NCBI GenBank assembly: GCA_028023455.1
Contig: JAQFVV010012398.1
Span: forward strand, 10,717,160 to 10,781,159
Length of the DNA: 64,000 nucleotides
Source: Epiperipatus broadwayi
Lineage: Eukaryota > Onychophora > Udeonychophora > Euonychophora > Peripatidae
Direction of reading: 5' to 3'
The notes beneath the pieces were generated by a model. That model was not told the DNA's origin. It did no database searches and worked only from the letters and a program-made list of their open reading frames with translations. How positions within the stretch are numbered: the stretch's first letter is position 1; each line of letters begins with the position of its first letter. Of this stretch, positions 35,701-47,659 are shown one piece after another. Made by a program: the position numbers and the translations under genes.

Positions 35701-38544
35701 GTCTAATCTAGCTCCAATTCCATGACAGTATTTACTAATGTCCAGTTAAAATATTTGCAAGATAAATCATAATGTCACATGAATAATGGGTTATGAATCC
35801 CTACAACAATTAACTTTTAATCATTATATTTAATCATCTTTAATTTAGCTGCTCTTCCATCATCAGATGAGCTATAAAAGTAATAAAAGTTACCAAACTA
35901 ACACAGTTTTTTATCTTCAGTATACCTCAGTAATTAAGTTTTAGCACAAAACAGAAAAAATATTGATATTTCTGGTATTCTATCAAAACCAAACACATCT
36001 TTGCAAGTATTACTATCAAATCTACTTCCTGAATTCAACAATATTTCTATTTAAATTATGATCAAAATTATAGAGTTCTCCTGATGGAAGTTATTAAGGG
36101 CTTAAATCTTGTTTCTTAACTAAATTTTGCCACTTTAATCATTTTCATTATTTCCTCTAAGAGTTATAAATAACTAGGTTGTTAATAAGATCATTAAAGT
36201 GGCCAGATTATTATCTATTGCAGAATTGTTATGAGGCATCTTGAAAATAGATGATTAACATTATCATTGAAAATTATTTTAAAGTGAAATTGCATTTATC
36301 ATTTAATATCAATATACCCTTCATGATTTTGCACAGTTGGTACAGCATGTGACTTGGGATCAGGAGATGCCACAATTGATTATGACACTCGCATATCTGG
36401 CACTCTAACTTCTTATGAACTCCTAAGCAATAGATCCATATACCCTTTTTTAATAGATCAGTAACATTCTTATTTTTGTAATTGAAATTAACAAAAGCTT
36501 TTCCTTTACTATTCAACTTATTCCTTTATGTTCCAGCAGTTATCTTACAACCATGTATATTAACAAAATCATAGTGTTAGAAAAAATTCAGATATAATAA
36601 AACACAATTCCAGAAACTATTCTGGATGAATAGGTTCTCCATAAAACAATACTATTTAGAAAATAATTTCATTATTAAAAATACCAACATTTATAATAAT
36701 AAAAAATATGAATTAATATTTTAATACATCTTTATTTAAATAACAAGAGCGATTGGTTTCAATAAAACTTAATATAAATCAAGAATCTCTTATAATAATA
36801 AGCAATTATAATGATTTCCTATAATAATAAAAATTAATTCATTACTATAGATTCAAAATATGTCATAAACATTGAATATACGATTTTACAGAGTTTAAAA
36901 TGAAATAGTATTAACAAAAATACAATATGAATCTAATAAAACACTATACTTAATGAATAAAAGTATTATAAAATATATTATTAATAAAAATACAACATAG
37001 AATCTCAGTGTAATATACTATACAAACCAATTCTTAATCATCATAGTTCAATTTCTTTGCTTTTTAAGTGATAATTTTAAACATTTTATCAGTCACAAAA
37101 GCAATAGTGAAATTGTGTTGAGATTTTTATCTTATTGAATCAGATTCATTAAATTACAATAAAGCATATACAAAAACAAATTAAACTTAACCTGCAATGG
37201 CTACAATGTAGTTTTGTAATGTAAATGATATAAACAATATATCTTATTGTTTTATATAATTACCATTCCAGCATTTGATTATTTTTATTATAAGTAATAT
37301 TTACAACAACTATTAACATATTTGTAGAAAAAAAAGAATATAACCATAAAATTATAAAAATGGAGAAATAAAATTATTTTTGTTTAGAACAGTTTTTAAC
37401 TAGAATCAGTTGATAGTTTTTTTACAATCAGTTATTATAATGAAATAAATTTGCTTTTTATTATTGTAAGCATTAATTACAATAAGCATTGTAATATAAA
37501 AAAGTGGAAAAAAGTGATAATTTTCAAAATGTGTAGAACATTTACTTCTATTTAGACATCAATTAGTATCAGATACTACTAAAACTAAAAAAGGGAGCAT
37601 AAAATTTATATTATGTGAAGCAAATTCAAACTAATTTGATTTTTGAAAAATAGATATACCTAATAAGGTAGTATTTATTTTTGGAAAATAGATATACCTA
37701 ATAAGGCAGTGAGATGACACTTACTCAATTTTAAACATTTTATGAAATTAAGCATTTAAAAATTAATACCAATAGCACATTTTGGTTGTAGCTGTTGCAG
37801 GTTAATGTACATTTTCCAATTTATTTTTGATTCACATTATGCATAATGTGATCAACATTTTACCCCCTAATTACTGAATGGAAAAACTTTTTTTTAAAAT
37901 TGTGAATAAAAATATCATAATTTATTTACTGCAGGAGCCATATTGTTTGTAGAAACAATTATATTATGATTATTGAGATGCAAAACCAATTAAATAACAA
38001 TTAGATTAATATATCTACTGTAATGAACTATCAATATTCTTTCAATTTAGTTCTGATGGAATTGATTATTCTAAGTGATCAATGATTTTTTCTTTAATTT
38101 CTTAAAAGATAATGTAAATATTGACAGCAATATTCACAGTATGATGTTAAGACTTCTTATTTTGCAATTTCATCTTTACAAAAATATTAAATAAAAATTA
38201 GGGATATAAATTATAAATTTTAACTAATGACACGAGCATGTTTTTCAATTTATTTCTGAAACAGATTATTATTGAAGTTTTTTTTTTTTTTAAATTATGT
38301 AATGAATAAAACTTGATTATTATTTTGGTGAGAGGATATTTATAAAGATATTTTGTCTTAATGAGCTAGTACTTCTCTTACAATGTTATTAAATAAAAAA
38401 TAGTTAAATAAATATTTTAGCTAATATGATCAAGTTGTTTTTTTGGGGGGATAATGTAAAAAATAAAGCTTATTTTTCTTGTGATGTATTATGAATCTTA
38501 TCATTTGATCTAATGAGGAAAATATTACTTTTATAACATCAACA
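32770..38544. other. Long AT-rich stretch, little recognised
   Basis: Almost 6 kb with no element ends that I can pair. A plus-strand tRNA-like block (A-box-like cacagttggtacagcatg) at 36335-36400 and a 38-bp tandem duplication at 37641-37716 (gatatacctaataagg in each copy) are the only structures. The minus-strand frames at 33958-34179, 35328-35597 and 36274-36516 have no motif I recognise. They may be chance frames or old coding relics. Confidence 0.35.
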
Positions 38545-38552
38545 TCCTAGTA

Positions 38553-39644
38553 CAGTAGTCAGCAACCGTTTAGATATTGCAGACCACTAACATAATTTTT
38601 AAAGGTACGAATTAATATGAGCATTGAGTATGATATGCATATATATATATTTATATATTAATAATTTTAATTTTAACAGAAAAATAATAATATATATTAA
38701 AAATTAGTGTGAAATTTGCTGCTCTTGGTTTAAAATTATTTGACTAATCCTTGGCTCCAATGATGTCACTGCAATACATAGAGGAGCTTCTACTTCAAAC
38801 CAAGAGTAATATTTGTTTTTAATAGCTGTTACAGTTGTGAACGTTTTTTCATACAAGTAAATCATTGTGAATGGAGTCAGATTTATTAGATATAAATAAA
38901 TACTTAAATGATTGTAATATTGAGCTTAAAATAAAAAATAAATTAGAATGTTATATAAAAATAATTTTTGTGTAATTTTTTTGTAATTATTTGTTTTCAT
39001 TTTGAGTTATATGAAAGTAAAACTAAGTTTGTATTTATTTGTTTTATAATTTGTTAAAAAATTATGTTTCATTTTGTTTTTTGTTAATATAATGTTCAGT
39101 TTATTTCATAAAAATAAATAAATGTATAAATATGTATTTGTTATGTTTTATATGTGTAATTTTTTAATTCGTATATATGTTTTATATGTGTAATTTTTTA
39201 ATTCGTATCTACAAAAATTATTAAAGATTAATAGTGAATAATATTCTATTCTTTAATAATTTTATAGATGTGTTTTCCTTCAAATTTTTTTTTAAAAAAT
39301 TGAGTTTTAGTTCACCCAATTATTAAGGATGTGCCATAGTCAAATTTGATGCCTGGTCAATTGTACAAAATTCAGTATTATTTTGTTACTTTATCTATGC
39401 TGCTGAACAAGTAGGGATTAATTAAACGCCTTTGAGATAGATGTTTTGCAAGTCACAGTAGTATTTTGTAACAAATCAATTAGCAATATAATGTTCTTGT
39501 TCTATTTTACATATAATAATACAGCTTAAACAAAATTTATTTTTTATTTAAAAATTTTATTAAATGAGCTTAGCGAATTTAAATATCTTAATTTCTTTGT
39601 GGACCATTAAAAGTATGTCATGGACCACCGGTTACCAACTGCTG
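38553..39644. mobile_element. hAT element, internally deleted
   Basis: The ends cagtagtcagcaaccg and, on the minus strand, cagcagttggtaaccg are inverted repeats. The 8-bp flanks tcctagta (38545-38552) and tcttagta (39645-39652) differ at one base, an aged TSD. The 1.09-kb body keeps only the C-terminal end of a transposase. A 35-bp direct duplication (gttttatatgtgtaattttt) lies at about 39143-39212. Confidence 0.75.
38704..38880 (-). pseudogene. hAT transposase C-terminal remnant
   Basis: On the minus strand one open stretch reads LYEKTFTTVTAIKNKYYSWF, then EAPLCIAVTSLEPRI, and ends QEQQISH before TAA at 38704-38706. This corresponds to the extreme C-terminus of ZBED-type hAT transposases (cysteine/glutamate-Lys-x-F, K-x-K-Y-R-S, then P-R-I near the stop), with several key residues changed. 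It supports the hAT assignment of the surrounding element. The rest of the gene is deleted. Confidence 0.6.
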
Positions 39645-40101
39645 TCTTAGTACATCAGTATAACAAGCTCTTTTACACTTAAAAAAAAATCGTAGACATT
39701 AAAAAAAGAAAAATAAATAGTGGAAATTTTTTGATAGACAAATAATTGCTTCATATAAAGAATCTTCATAAAATAAGATAAGACTATATATATTTTCCTT
39801 GGAATATAAATCCTATGAAATATTTGATTTAATAAAGTATAGTGCCCATAAATTAATTCCACATAAAGCTTTAATTATTACTGAAGTTATCTTAAAACAC
39901 TGTAATAATTAATAATATAATTAAAAAATCTTTTCTTTATTTTTCAGAGCATATAATAAAAGCAAAATGATAATAAAATAATATGTATTGTGGCTTCGAC
40001 AAAATCATTAACTATTGTTGAAACAATAAATTGTGGCCAGGAGTAGCAGAATCAGCTTGAACTTCATATGCATCCTCAAGCAATAAACTATTCGATTACT
40101 A

Positions 40102-40213
<112 letters not shown>

Positions 40214-40377
40214 ACTATTCAAAACAATACAATAATTAATACAGTAACAATATTTTAAACAAATATATACCAATTTAATAGAAGTACTTTCAACTATCTA
40301 TGTAGTCGTTGTCAACTAGACTCAAATTGTATTAGAAAAAACCGTTACAAATGTAAACAAAAGCAATACGTCATACA

Positions 40378-41535
40378 TCAATTTTCCCACAATTCATTAA
40401 TTTTTATATTGGCTGTCTGTCTATTTATCAACTGTTGCTTTTCACTTTTTATTAACATAGCTTCTTTAATTTTGCGTTTATTATTATTTCTTTCAATACA
40501 CAGAATTTTAACTTTATTAAAATCAAAATCAAAACCATAATTACATGTTACATTATGATCAAAAAATACTGATGGTGATACATCATCATTTCTAACATTC
40601 TCTTGTCTTGATTTTTGCACTCGTTTATATAATAACAAATGCTCCCTTGATCTTTTCTCCAATGTACATCGAGATTCCCCAATATAAGCCTTTCCACAAA
40701 AACATAGCCATTTATATATTGCACAACTTTGATTTAAAATACCACACCTATTTTTTGAATTATTTATTAATCTATTTAAATTAGGAGTAGTATAAAATGC
40801 AACTCGACATATATTTTTATATATCTGTTTTATAAATTTAACCTGTTCATTACAAATAAATGGTATTGATATCCAAGTATATTTTATTTTATCAATATCT
40901 ATAGCATCTAAAATATTTCTATTATTATTAAACTTAGTAACAATATTATAAATTAATTTATGATCATATCCAACATTTAACAAATCCATAATAAATACAT
41001 TTATGTTACTTATTTTATCAGAACTATATTTACATAATTTATTATTCCTAAATAAAAATGATTTTAAACTGGATAATTTATGTGCAATTGGCACATTTGA
41101 ATACCAAGGAATATATCCTCTTTTTTCAATATCTTTTATTACCATACAATAATCTAATTTATTTTTATTACGTGTAACTTTAATATCTAAATACTGAATT
41201 GACTTTTTTTCTTCAAAAGATTTACTCCATTTTAAACCTTCTAAACTATTTAATTCATTGAATAATACATTTATAATATCTAAACTTCCACAAACGAAAA
41301 CATCATCAACATACCTGTAATAAATTTTAATACCTTGGCAATATATATTAGTATTAAGAATTATATCTTCATATCTTGATACCACAAAACTACATATTTG
41401 TGAAACTACAGGAAGTCCCATAGGCCATCCATAATCCATTTTATAATAATTTTCATTAAATATAGCATATATATTTTTATCAATAAAATATAATACATCA
41501 TTTACAAATTTTACTTTTTTAACATCAACTTTTTT
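40378..41535 (-). pseudogene. Penelope-like RT/GIY-YIG ORF, left copy, truncated
   Basis: From Met at 41439 the frame is intact for 353 codons. RT motif B is GLPVVSQICSFVVSRYE, motif C is YYRYVDDVF with the catalytic Asp pair, and motif D-like sequence is IQYLDIKVTRN. The C-terminal GIY-YIG endonuclease shows YKWLCFCGKAYIGESRCTLE and the RSREHLL helix, with the Y-I-G triplet intact. Compared with the right copy, one A is missing from a run near 41530, so the reading upstream of Met 41439 is shifted. Motif A is in the shifted part and the N-terminal RT fingers are absent. RT would reverse-transcribe the element RNA and GIY-YIG would nick the target. Confidence 0.8.
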
Positions 41536-41704
41536 AACCTTAAAGCATCTAATATAATTTTTATAGATTTTAATCTATCTATTGAACCGTACATCTCACA
41601 TATATCAAATGTACAAATACTATCATTATTATTAATATTAATATTTTGAATTTTCTTTACAAAATCAAACGATGAATTAATAGTATATTTTCCAAATAAA
41701 ATAT

Positions 41705-43012
41705 ATTATTAATTCATCGTTTGATTTTGTAAAGAAAATTCAAAATATTAATATTAATAATAATGATAGTATTTGTACATTTGATATATGTGAGATGTAC
41801 GGTTCAATAGATAGATTAAAATCTATAAAAATTATATTAGATGCTTTAAGGTTAAAAAAAGTTGATGTTAAAAAAGTAAAATTTGTAAATGATGTATTAT
41901 ATTTTATTGATAAAAATATATATGCTATATTTAATGAAAATTATTATAAAATGGATTATGGATGGCCTATGGGACTTCCTGTAGTTTCACAAATATGTAG
42001 TTTTGTGGTATCAAGATATGAAGATATAATTCTTAATACTAATATATATTGCCAAGGTATTAAAATTTATTACAGGTATGTCGATGATGTTTTCGTTTGT
42101 GGAAGTTTAGATATTATAAATGTATTATTCAATGAATTAAATAGTTTAGAAGGTTTAAAATGGAGTAAATCTTTTGAAGAAAAAAAGTCAATTCAGTATT
42201 TAGATATTAAAGTTACACGTAATAAAAATAAATTAGATTATTGTATGGTAATAAAAGATATTGAAAAAAGAGGATATATTCCTTGGTATTCAAATGTGCC
42301 AATTACACATAAATTATCCAGTTTAAAATCATTTTTATTTAGGAATAATAAATTATGTAAATATAGTTCTGATAAAATAAGTAACATAAATGTATTTATT
42401 ATGGATTTGTTAAATGTTGGATATGATCATAAATTAATTTATAATATTGTTACTAAGTTTAATAATAATAGAAATATTTTAGATGCTATAGATATTGATA
42501 AAATAAAATATACTTGGATATCAATACCATTTATTTGTAATGAACAGGTTAAATTTATAAAACAGATATATAAAAATATATGTCGAGTTGCATTTTATAC
42601 TACTCCTAATTTAAATAGATTAATAAATAATTCAAAAAATAGGTGTGGTATTTTAAATCAAAGTTGTGCAATATATAAATGGCTATGTTTTTGTGGAAAG
42701 GCATATAATGGGGAATCTCGATGTACATTGGAGAAAAGATCAAGGGAGCATTTGTTATTATATAAGCGAGTGCAAAAATCAAGACAAGAGAATGTTAGAA
42801 ATGATGATGTATCACCATCAGTATTTTTTGATCATAATGTAACATGTAATTATGGTTTTGATTTTGATTTTAATAAAGTTAAAATTCTGTGTATTGAAAG
42901 AAATAATAATAAACGCAAAATTAAAGAAGCTATGTTAATAAAAAGTGAAAAGCAACAGTTGATAAATAGACAGACAGCTAATATAAAAATTAATGAATTG
43001 TGGGAAAATTGA
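41705..43012 (+). pseudogene. Penelope-like RT/GIY-YIG ORF, right copy, 5' truncated
   Basis: The frame is open from the palindrome centre to the stop at 43010-43012, with Met at 41795. RT motif A is SICTFDICEMYGSID (41768-41812), motif B GLPVVSQICSF, motif C YRYVDDVF, and a YLDIKV block follows. The GIY-YIG domain at the C-terminus reads LCFCGKAYNGESRCTLEKRS: the Ile of Y-I-G is Asn here, and the left copy has Ile. The N-terminal part of the RT is missing, so even this unshifted copy cannot make a whole enzyme. The other visible amino acid difference is Thr for Ala in VPITHK. Confidence 0.8.
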
Positions 43013-43067
43013 TGTATGACGTATTGCTTTTGTTTACATTTGTAACGGTTTTTCTAATACAATTTGA

Positions 43068-43110
43068 GTCTAGTTGACGACTACATAGATAGTTGAAAGT
43101 ACTTCTATTA
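43068..43110 (+). other. Hammerhead-like motif 3' of the PLE ORF
   Basis: About 60 bp after the ORF stop is tagTTGACGActa...tagtTGAAAGtac: a CTGANGA-like box (first base T), a short stem of about 4 bp, then a GAAA box. The reverse copy lies at about 40280-40322 in the left arm with one difference. Penelope elements carry hammerhead ribozyme motifs near their ends, so the position is as expected. The core is imperfect and I could not fold it. Confidence 0.3.
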
Positions 43111-43237
43111 AATTGGTATATATTTGTTTAAAATATTGTTACTGTATTAATTATTGTATTGTTTTGAATAGTTATATATATTTTATTATAATTGGAATAC
43201 AGACATTGATTAATAATTTATATATAAACTATTCGAT

Positions 43238-43279
<42 letters not shown>

Positions 43280-43283
<4 letters not shown>

Positions 43284-46140
43284 AAGCTTAAGATATATTA
43301 AATTACCATACACCATTCTAAAACAGATTTATGAGAACAAAATTATTAAGGCTTATTACAAAGTAAAGAATTTATGAAAGCACTGAGAAATATATAATGT
43401 AAAACTATCCGAAAGTATAAATAAAACAATAGTAATGTTTTATTTTATTAATATACTTAGATTATTAATTAAAAATAATATGAGAATTAAAACTCACGAA
43501 AAATAAAATACAAATGAACATTTAAATGAAACTTATAAAATAGCAAAAAAGCAGCAACATATTGATTAGTGAGAATGGTTACAAAAAAGCCATGCAGACG
43601 CCAAGTTTTAACAAGACCATAAATTACCTGACAATCAGCAATCCTAAATGTAAGCCAAACAATAAAGAAGATTGGAAAAAGAAAGTATGTAATATAACTT
43701 TTTTGAAGGACATAAAAAAACATTAATTTCATCTTTAATTGTATATATATGTACAGTGTGTGTGTGTGTTCGCGCGCTCGCAAAGAATGCCTCTTTGATT
43801 AGTGCTAGTAAATATTAATTTGAAAAAAATTAACCATATTTTATTTAAATTATAATGTTATATATGGAATATAACTATAATTTTTAAACGAGAATGACAA
43901 TCATAAATTTGAGGTGTATTTTTTTATCTTCTATTTGTAGATTGTATTATTATTTATTGGAGCTAAAAATAGAGGGGGGGGGCTGGTATTGATTCTATTT
44001 AAAAATTAGAATTTGAAAAACATAATGTAATACATTTCATGTTTATCTTCTCAAAAGAAAATGATATATCTAGACAATAAAGTACTATGGTCAAGCAGTA
44101 ATCTTTTATCATTATCAATAGTAGTTCACCATTGCTTGTTATCTTTCAATAGTAGAGCTGCCACAATAATTTTAATGGATCCTTTAAAATCATTAATAAG
44201 ATGCATTATTAAATTTTAATAAATAAATAAAATTTATTCATTTTTATTTCTGCTCACTAGCATTAACAAAGAATTTTGACATTGATTTTTATATACTGTA
44301 AAATAAATTTGCAAATTTAAACAATAAAAATACTGGTATAGAAAAAAATTGAGAAAAAAAAACAAAACAATGCAGTTTAATTAACTATTTTGATTACTAA
44401 AACCAATACTAGTCGGAAAAAAAAAAATCTTTAAAGAATTTCATATTCATGTCATTGTCAGAGAAATACTTAATGTTTCATAAAGAATTGAGTGAAATGT
44501 TACATATTTATTGTAAATCTTCTTGTGCTGATTCACAATGAACAGAATGAATTATCTATTTCTGAAATAAAAATAAATTAAATAGCTTATTATCCAAAAA
44601 TTTATAAAAAAAAGTTTGAGCATTGGAAGTAAGAGAGCTAAAGTAGCAGTGTATGAAATTAATCTTCACTCTGCCACTCTGCCAATACACTAAACAATCC
44701 ATATCTGAAATAATAACCTAATATGAAATCTCTTCAAAGATTTTTTTTCACACTAGCATGTCTCATTAAATCAATACGAAATCAAGTAATAATTTTTTTT
44801 TGTCAATATTTTTTGTTAATTTAATCAGATGTGTGTGTAGGTAAAATCACAAATGCATATACATCAAAAAACTCATAGATAAATAATATAAAAGCATAAA
44901 AAATGCAATAATAGCAATCATAAAAAATTTAAACTTAAAATTCTAATAAATAATTAAGATTACCTTTTGAAAAATTTTAAAATTTAATTTTATTGTTCTT
45001 AAAAATAAATAAGAAAATAAGCTACTTATAAAAATCTACAAACAAAATTAGTTAATCACAGCATCATTTGATTAAAATTAATATAATCCATCCATACATT
45101 TACTTAACAATATTTATGTTAAATTTATATCTGTGTATATGTATATATAAAAGTACGCACCTGTTCACCAATCTGATATTTGAAACCACATACACAAGAA
45201 TATAATTTTAAAAAAAAGGACAAAAGAATTAAAAATATATGAAAGCTATAAACTCTGTACTATATAGTACAAATTGACTCTGATTACCAGTAATTAATCA
45301 AATGGATATCTAAATAATTTGATCCTAAATCCAGCCTACATGTAATACCAGCAATATAAATAATAGAAAGACTTTGTAAGTAATTTCTATATTTATGATA
45401 TTAAAATCTATCTTTATTGATCTTTTAAACAAGTATTTACTGACAAGAGTTTTATTTTGTTAGTGATATGATGATGACAATGATTTTATTGTGGAGATAT
45501 GTATTCATAATCATAATCAACAATTAACCAATAATTCAGTCTTTGATGGAAGGTATTTCTTAAAATATGGAATTATAAAATATATCTGTGTTTATAATTA
45601 AAAACATAAAGATTATCTTATTTTTAGACTTCTCTTTAATGTCAAACTGATTAAAACTGAAATATCTTTCAATGTTATATAGAATTTTATTTAAATTCTT
45701 TATGAAAATTGAAGAATTCAGTATAGCATTGAAACATATTTCAATTTTAATGAATATGCCTTTTAAAAAAAATATAAGCAAATGATATTATTGTGTTTTT
45801 AATTCCACATAAAAGTATTCTTGCATTTCTGTTTAAATGCAGATTCAATGGAATTGTTGCACAACTTATAATAAAGATAATATTAACAAAATAATAAAAA
45901 GTGATTTACAAATATATATATATTGTAACATTTTCCGTATTTCTAGGCCTCTATACACATTATAAATATGCGAGTTGATCAAGTTATGCAAAAGAAAAAT
46001 AAATGTTCATTTATTTTATTTAAAAAAAAAAGAAGAACGTTTCATTATTATTCTAAAAACATAACTATCTTTCCTGATCAGCTCGGCCTAGAATTATTAC
46101 CGAGTACAATTGTGAGCTGAATCAGCTTTTAATTTCTACA
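43280..46140. other. AT-rich, nothing recognised
   Basis: A (GT)n/(CG) tract at about 43755-43780 and a run of nine G at 43973 are the only notable points. The minus-strand frames at 43487-43783 and 45560-45781 have no motif. Confidence 0.35.
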
Positions 46141-46144
46141 TGAG

Positions 46145-46234
46145 GGCGCCAGAGTCGTTAGACCCACTGAGTCTGTGTCAAACATATTGTAACTCGTAAA
46201 GTAATAATTATACGATCTGGGTTAAAATTCCTGT
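46145..46234 (+). repeat. tRNA-like SINE fragment
   Basis: A-box-like ggcgccagagtcgttagacc is followed about 60 bases later by B-box-like gggttaaaattcc, the spacing of a tRNA-type promoter. The rest does not fold as a clean cloverleaf. It is probably a SINE remnant. Confidence 0.35.
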
Positions 46235-46638
46235 TAAGTAGAAGATATTCCCCTTTAACTAAATTAAGAAAAATAAATCTATTTAGCAAAGGTAATTTGT
46301 ATACTAATTTGAATTTTAATAACTAAATATAAAACTTAAATATAGTAACATTAATTTTATACATGCACAATGAAAGTTAAGCTAATAACAAGGATTTATT
46401 CTAGCCCGTCAAACATTTAACATTTATGATTAAGACAAAATTATAATATTGGAAAGTATTGTGCATATGAATTTAATAATTTGATTCAAATATTGAAGTA
46501 ATAACTATTTGGTGTCTTATTTTTCCATAGTAACAGTTTCGTTCACTTCTCAGTTCACAAATTTCGATCCAAAAAAATTATGGGATAACATTTCATTCAA
46601 ATCTCTATTCATAAAGCTTTATGTAAAAGTTATGGCCA

Positions 46639-46830
46639 TTAACTTACTGGTAAGTTGATATTTAAGTAGGTCCTTGATCCTCCAATATCCAATTCAGTTA
46701 GTGGGTAGTCCGCAGTAGTTGTTTTTTTAGTTTTACTTCTTCCAAATCTCCGATCAAATTTAGGTAGAGCCAGACAATGATCTAGGTGACTTTTCTCGAG
46801 AGAAAGTGTCGGCAAACGATAGAGTTCTAC
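46639..46830 (-). CDS. Candidate exon in a GC-richer patch, unrecognised
   Basis: The minus strand is open for 192 nt and includes LYRLPTLSLEKSHLDHCLAL, then KFDRRFGRSKTKKTTTADYP, ending TYLNINLP at a consensus donor, CCA|GTAAGT (46648/46647). Upstream, a tgagtgagtag|AAC sequence could be an acceptor. Codons are more balanced in base use than the surroundings. The plus strand is also open here (46786-47046, containing NDRVLLTHGERFQFVSKW), so the coding strand is not settled. I do not recognise either protein. It could be a host exon or part of an unidentified element. Confidence 0.25.
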   Translation of the reverse strand, partial: VELYRLPTLSLEKSHLDHCLALPKFDRRFGRSKTKKTTTADYPLTELDIGGSRTYLNINLPVS

Positions 46831-47440
46831 TCACTCATGGCGAGCGATTTCAGTTCGTATCTAAGTGGACACATTTTATTAATATTTTTTTGTATAAAAA
46901 AAATACAAGGCACTTCAAATTGCTCAACACTTTCTGGAACAACAAGACAAAAGACACTTTTCAAATCTGTCGGCTCCTTTTATATCCCCAGATTCTTTTT
47001 CGAAGTTCTGCACATATTCCTTTCTACCTTTTGTTCTATTTTATAAAATTCTACATTATTTCTCATTTTTTTATTACAAAGTCTCTTTTCTCGTTATGAA
47101 TTTCTGCCATTTTTAATTACTATCAGAAAGTTGTTTCTGATAGCAATCTTTTACTTTTGAAATTTCCTTTCACTATTTGAATCAATTATTCAGTATGCAC
47201 TTTCCAACATTGAATTTATTTTAGTTAGCTTATATTAAAAAAAAAAAAAAAATTAAACTTTCACTGTACGTTTTTCTTAAAACAACATTATATTACAAAA
47301 AAAAAATTAAAGATCGGGTTCTCTCTTTTTTTATTTAAATGATACACAATATTAAATAGTAATTTGTACCATATACATAAATAAATGGTACAATATACAT
47401 ATATATATATGTTAATTCTAATGTTTTCACGGATAAAAGA

Positions 47441-47654
47441 TGTCATATTATTATTACTATTTGCGGGATATTCCGTGTAGTGAAAAAGCTAAATGCTGAC
47501 GTTTCAGTACAATATCAAGTACCTTCCTCAGAGCGTCCTCTCAAATTTGAGAAAGAGGACGCTCTGAGGAAGGTACTTGATATTGTACTGAAACGTCAGC
47601 ATTTAGCTTTTTCACTACACGGAATATCCCGCAAATAGTAATAATAATATGACA
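47441..47654. repeat. Perfect 101-bp inverted repeat
   Basis: 47441-47541 and 47554-47654 are exact reverse complements over 101 bp, with a 12-bp centre that is itself nearly palindromic (tcaaatttga). Each arm contains a hammerhead-like motif. AT dinucleotide repeats flank the structure. Perfect identity implies a recent origin or active correction. The sequence pattern is like terminal regions of Penelope elements, but it is not the same as the pair at 40-43 kb. Confidence 0.9.
47562..47600 (+). other. Hammerhead-like motif in the inverted repeat
   Basis: CTGAGGA (fits CTGANGA) is followed by a 5-bp stem ggtac/gtact with an 8-base loop, then GAAACGTCAGC. This is the order of the hammerhead core: box 1, stem II, GAAA box. 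One extra A sits before stem II and no stem III hairpin precedes a cleavage triplet, so a single unit would be incomplete. The mirrored copy lies on the minus strand at 47495-47533. Activity is not shown. Confidence 0.4.
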
Positions 47655-47659
47655 TATAT

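Noticed and set aside
47562-47600. Calling a proven hammerhead ribozyme
   Set aside because: The core boxes are present, but stem III and a cleavage triplet are not evident in a single arm, so only a hammerhead-like motif is claimed.
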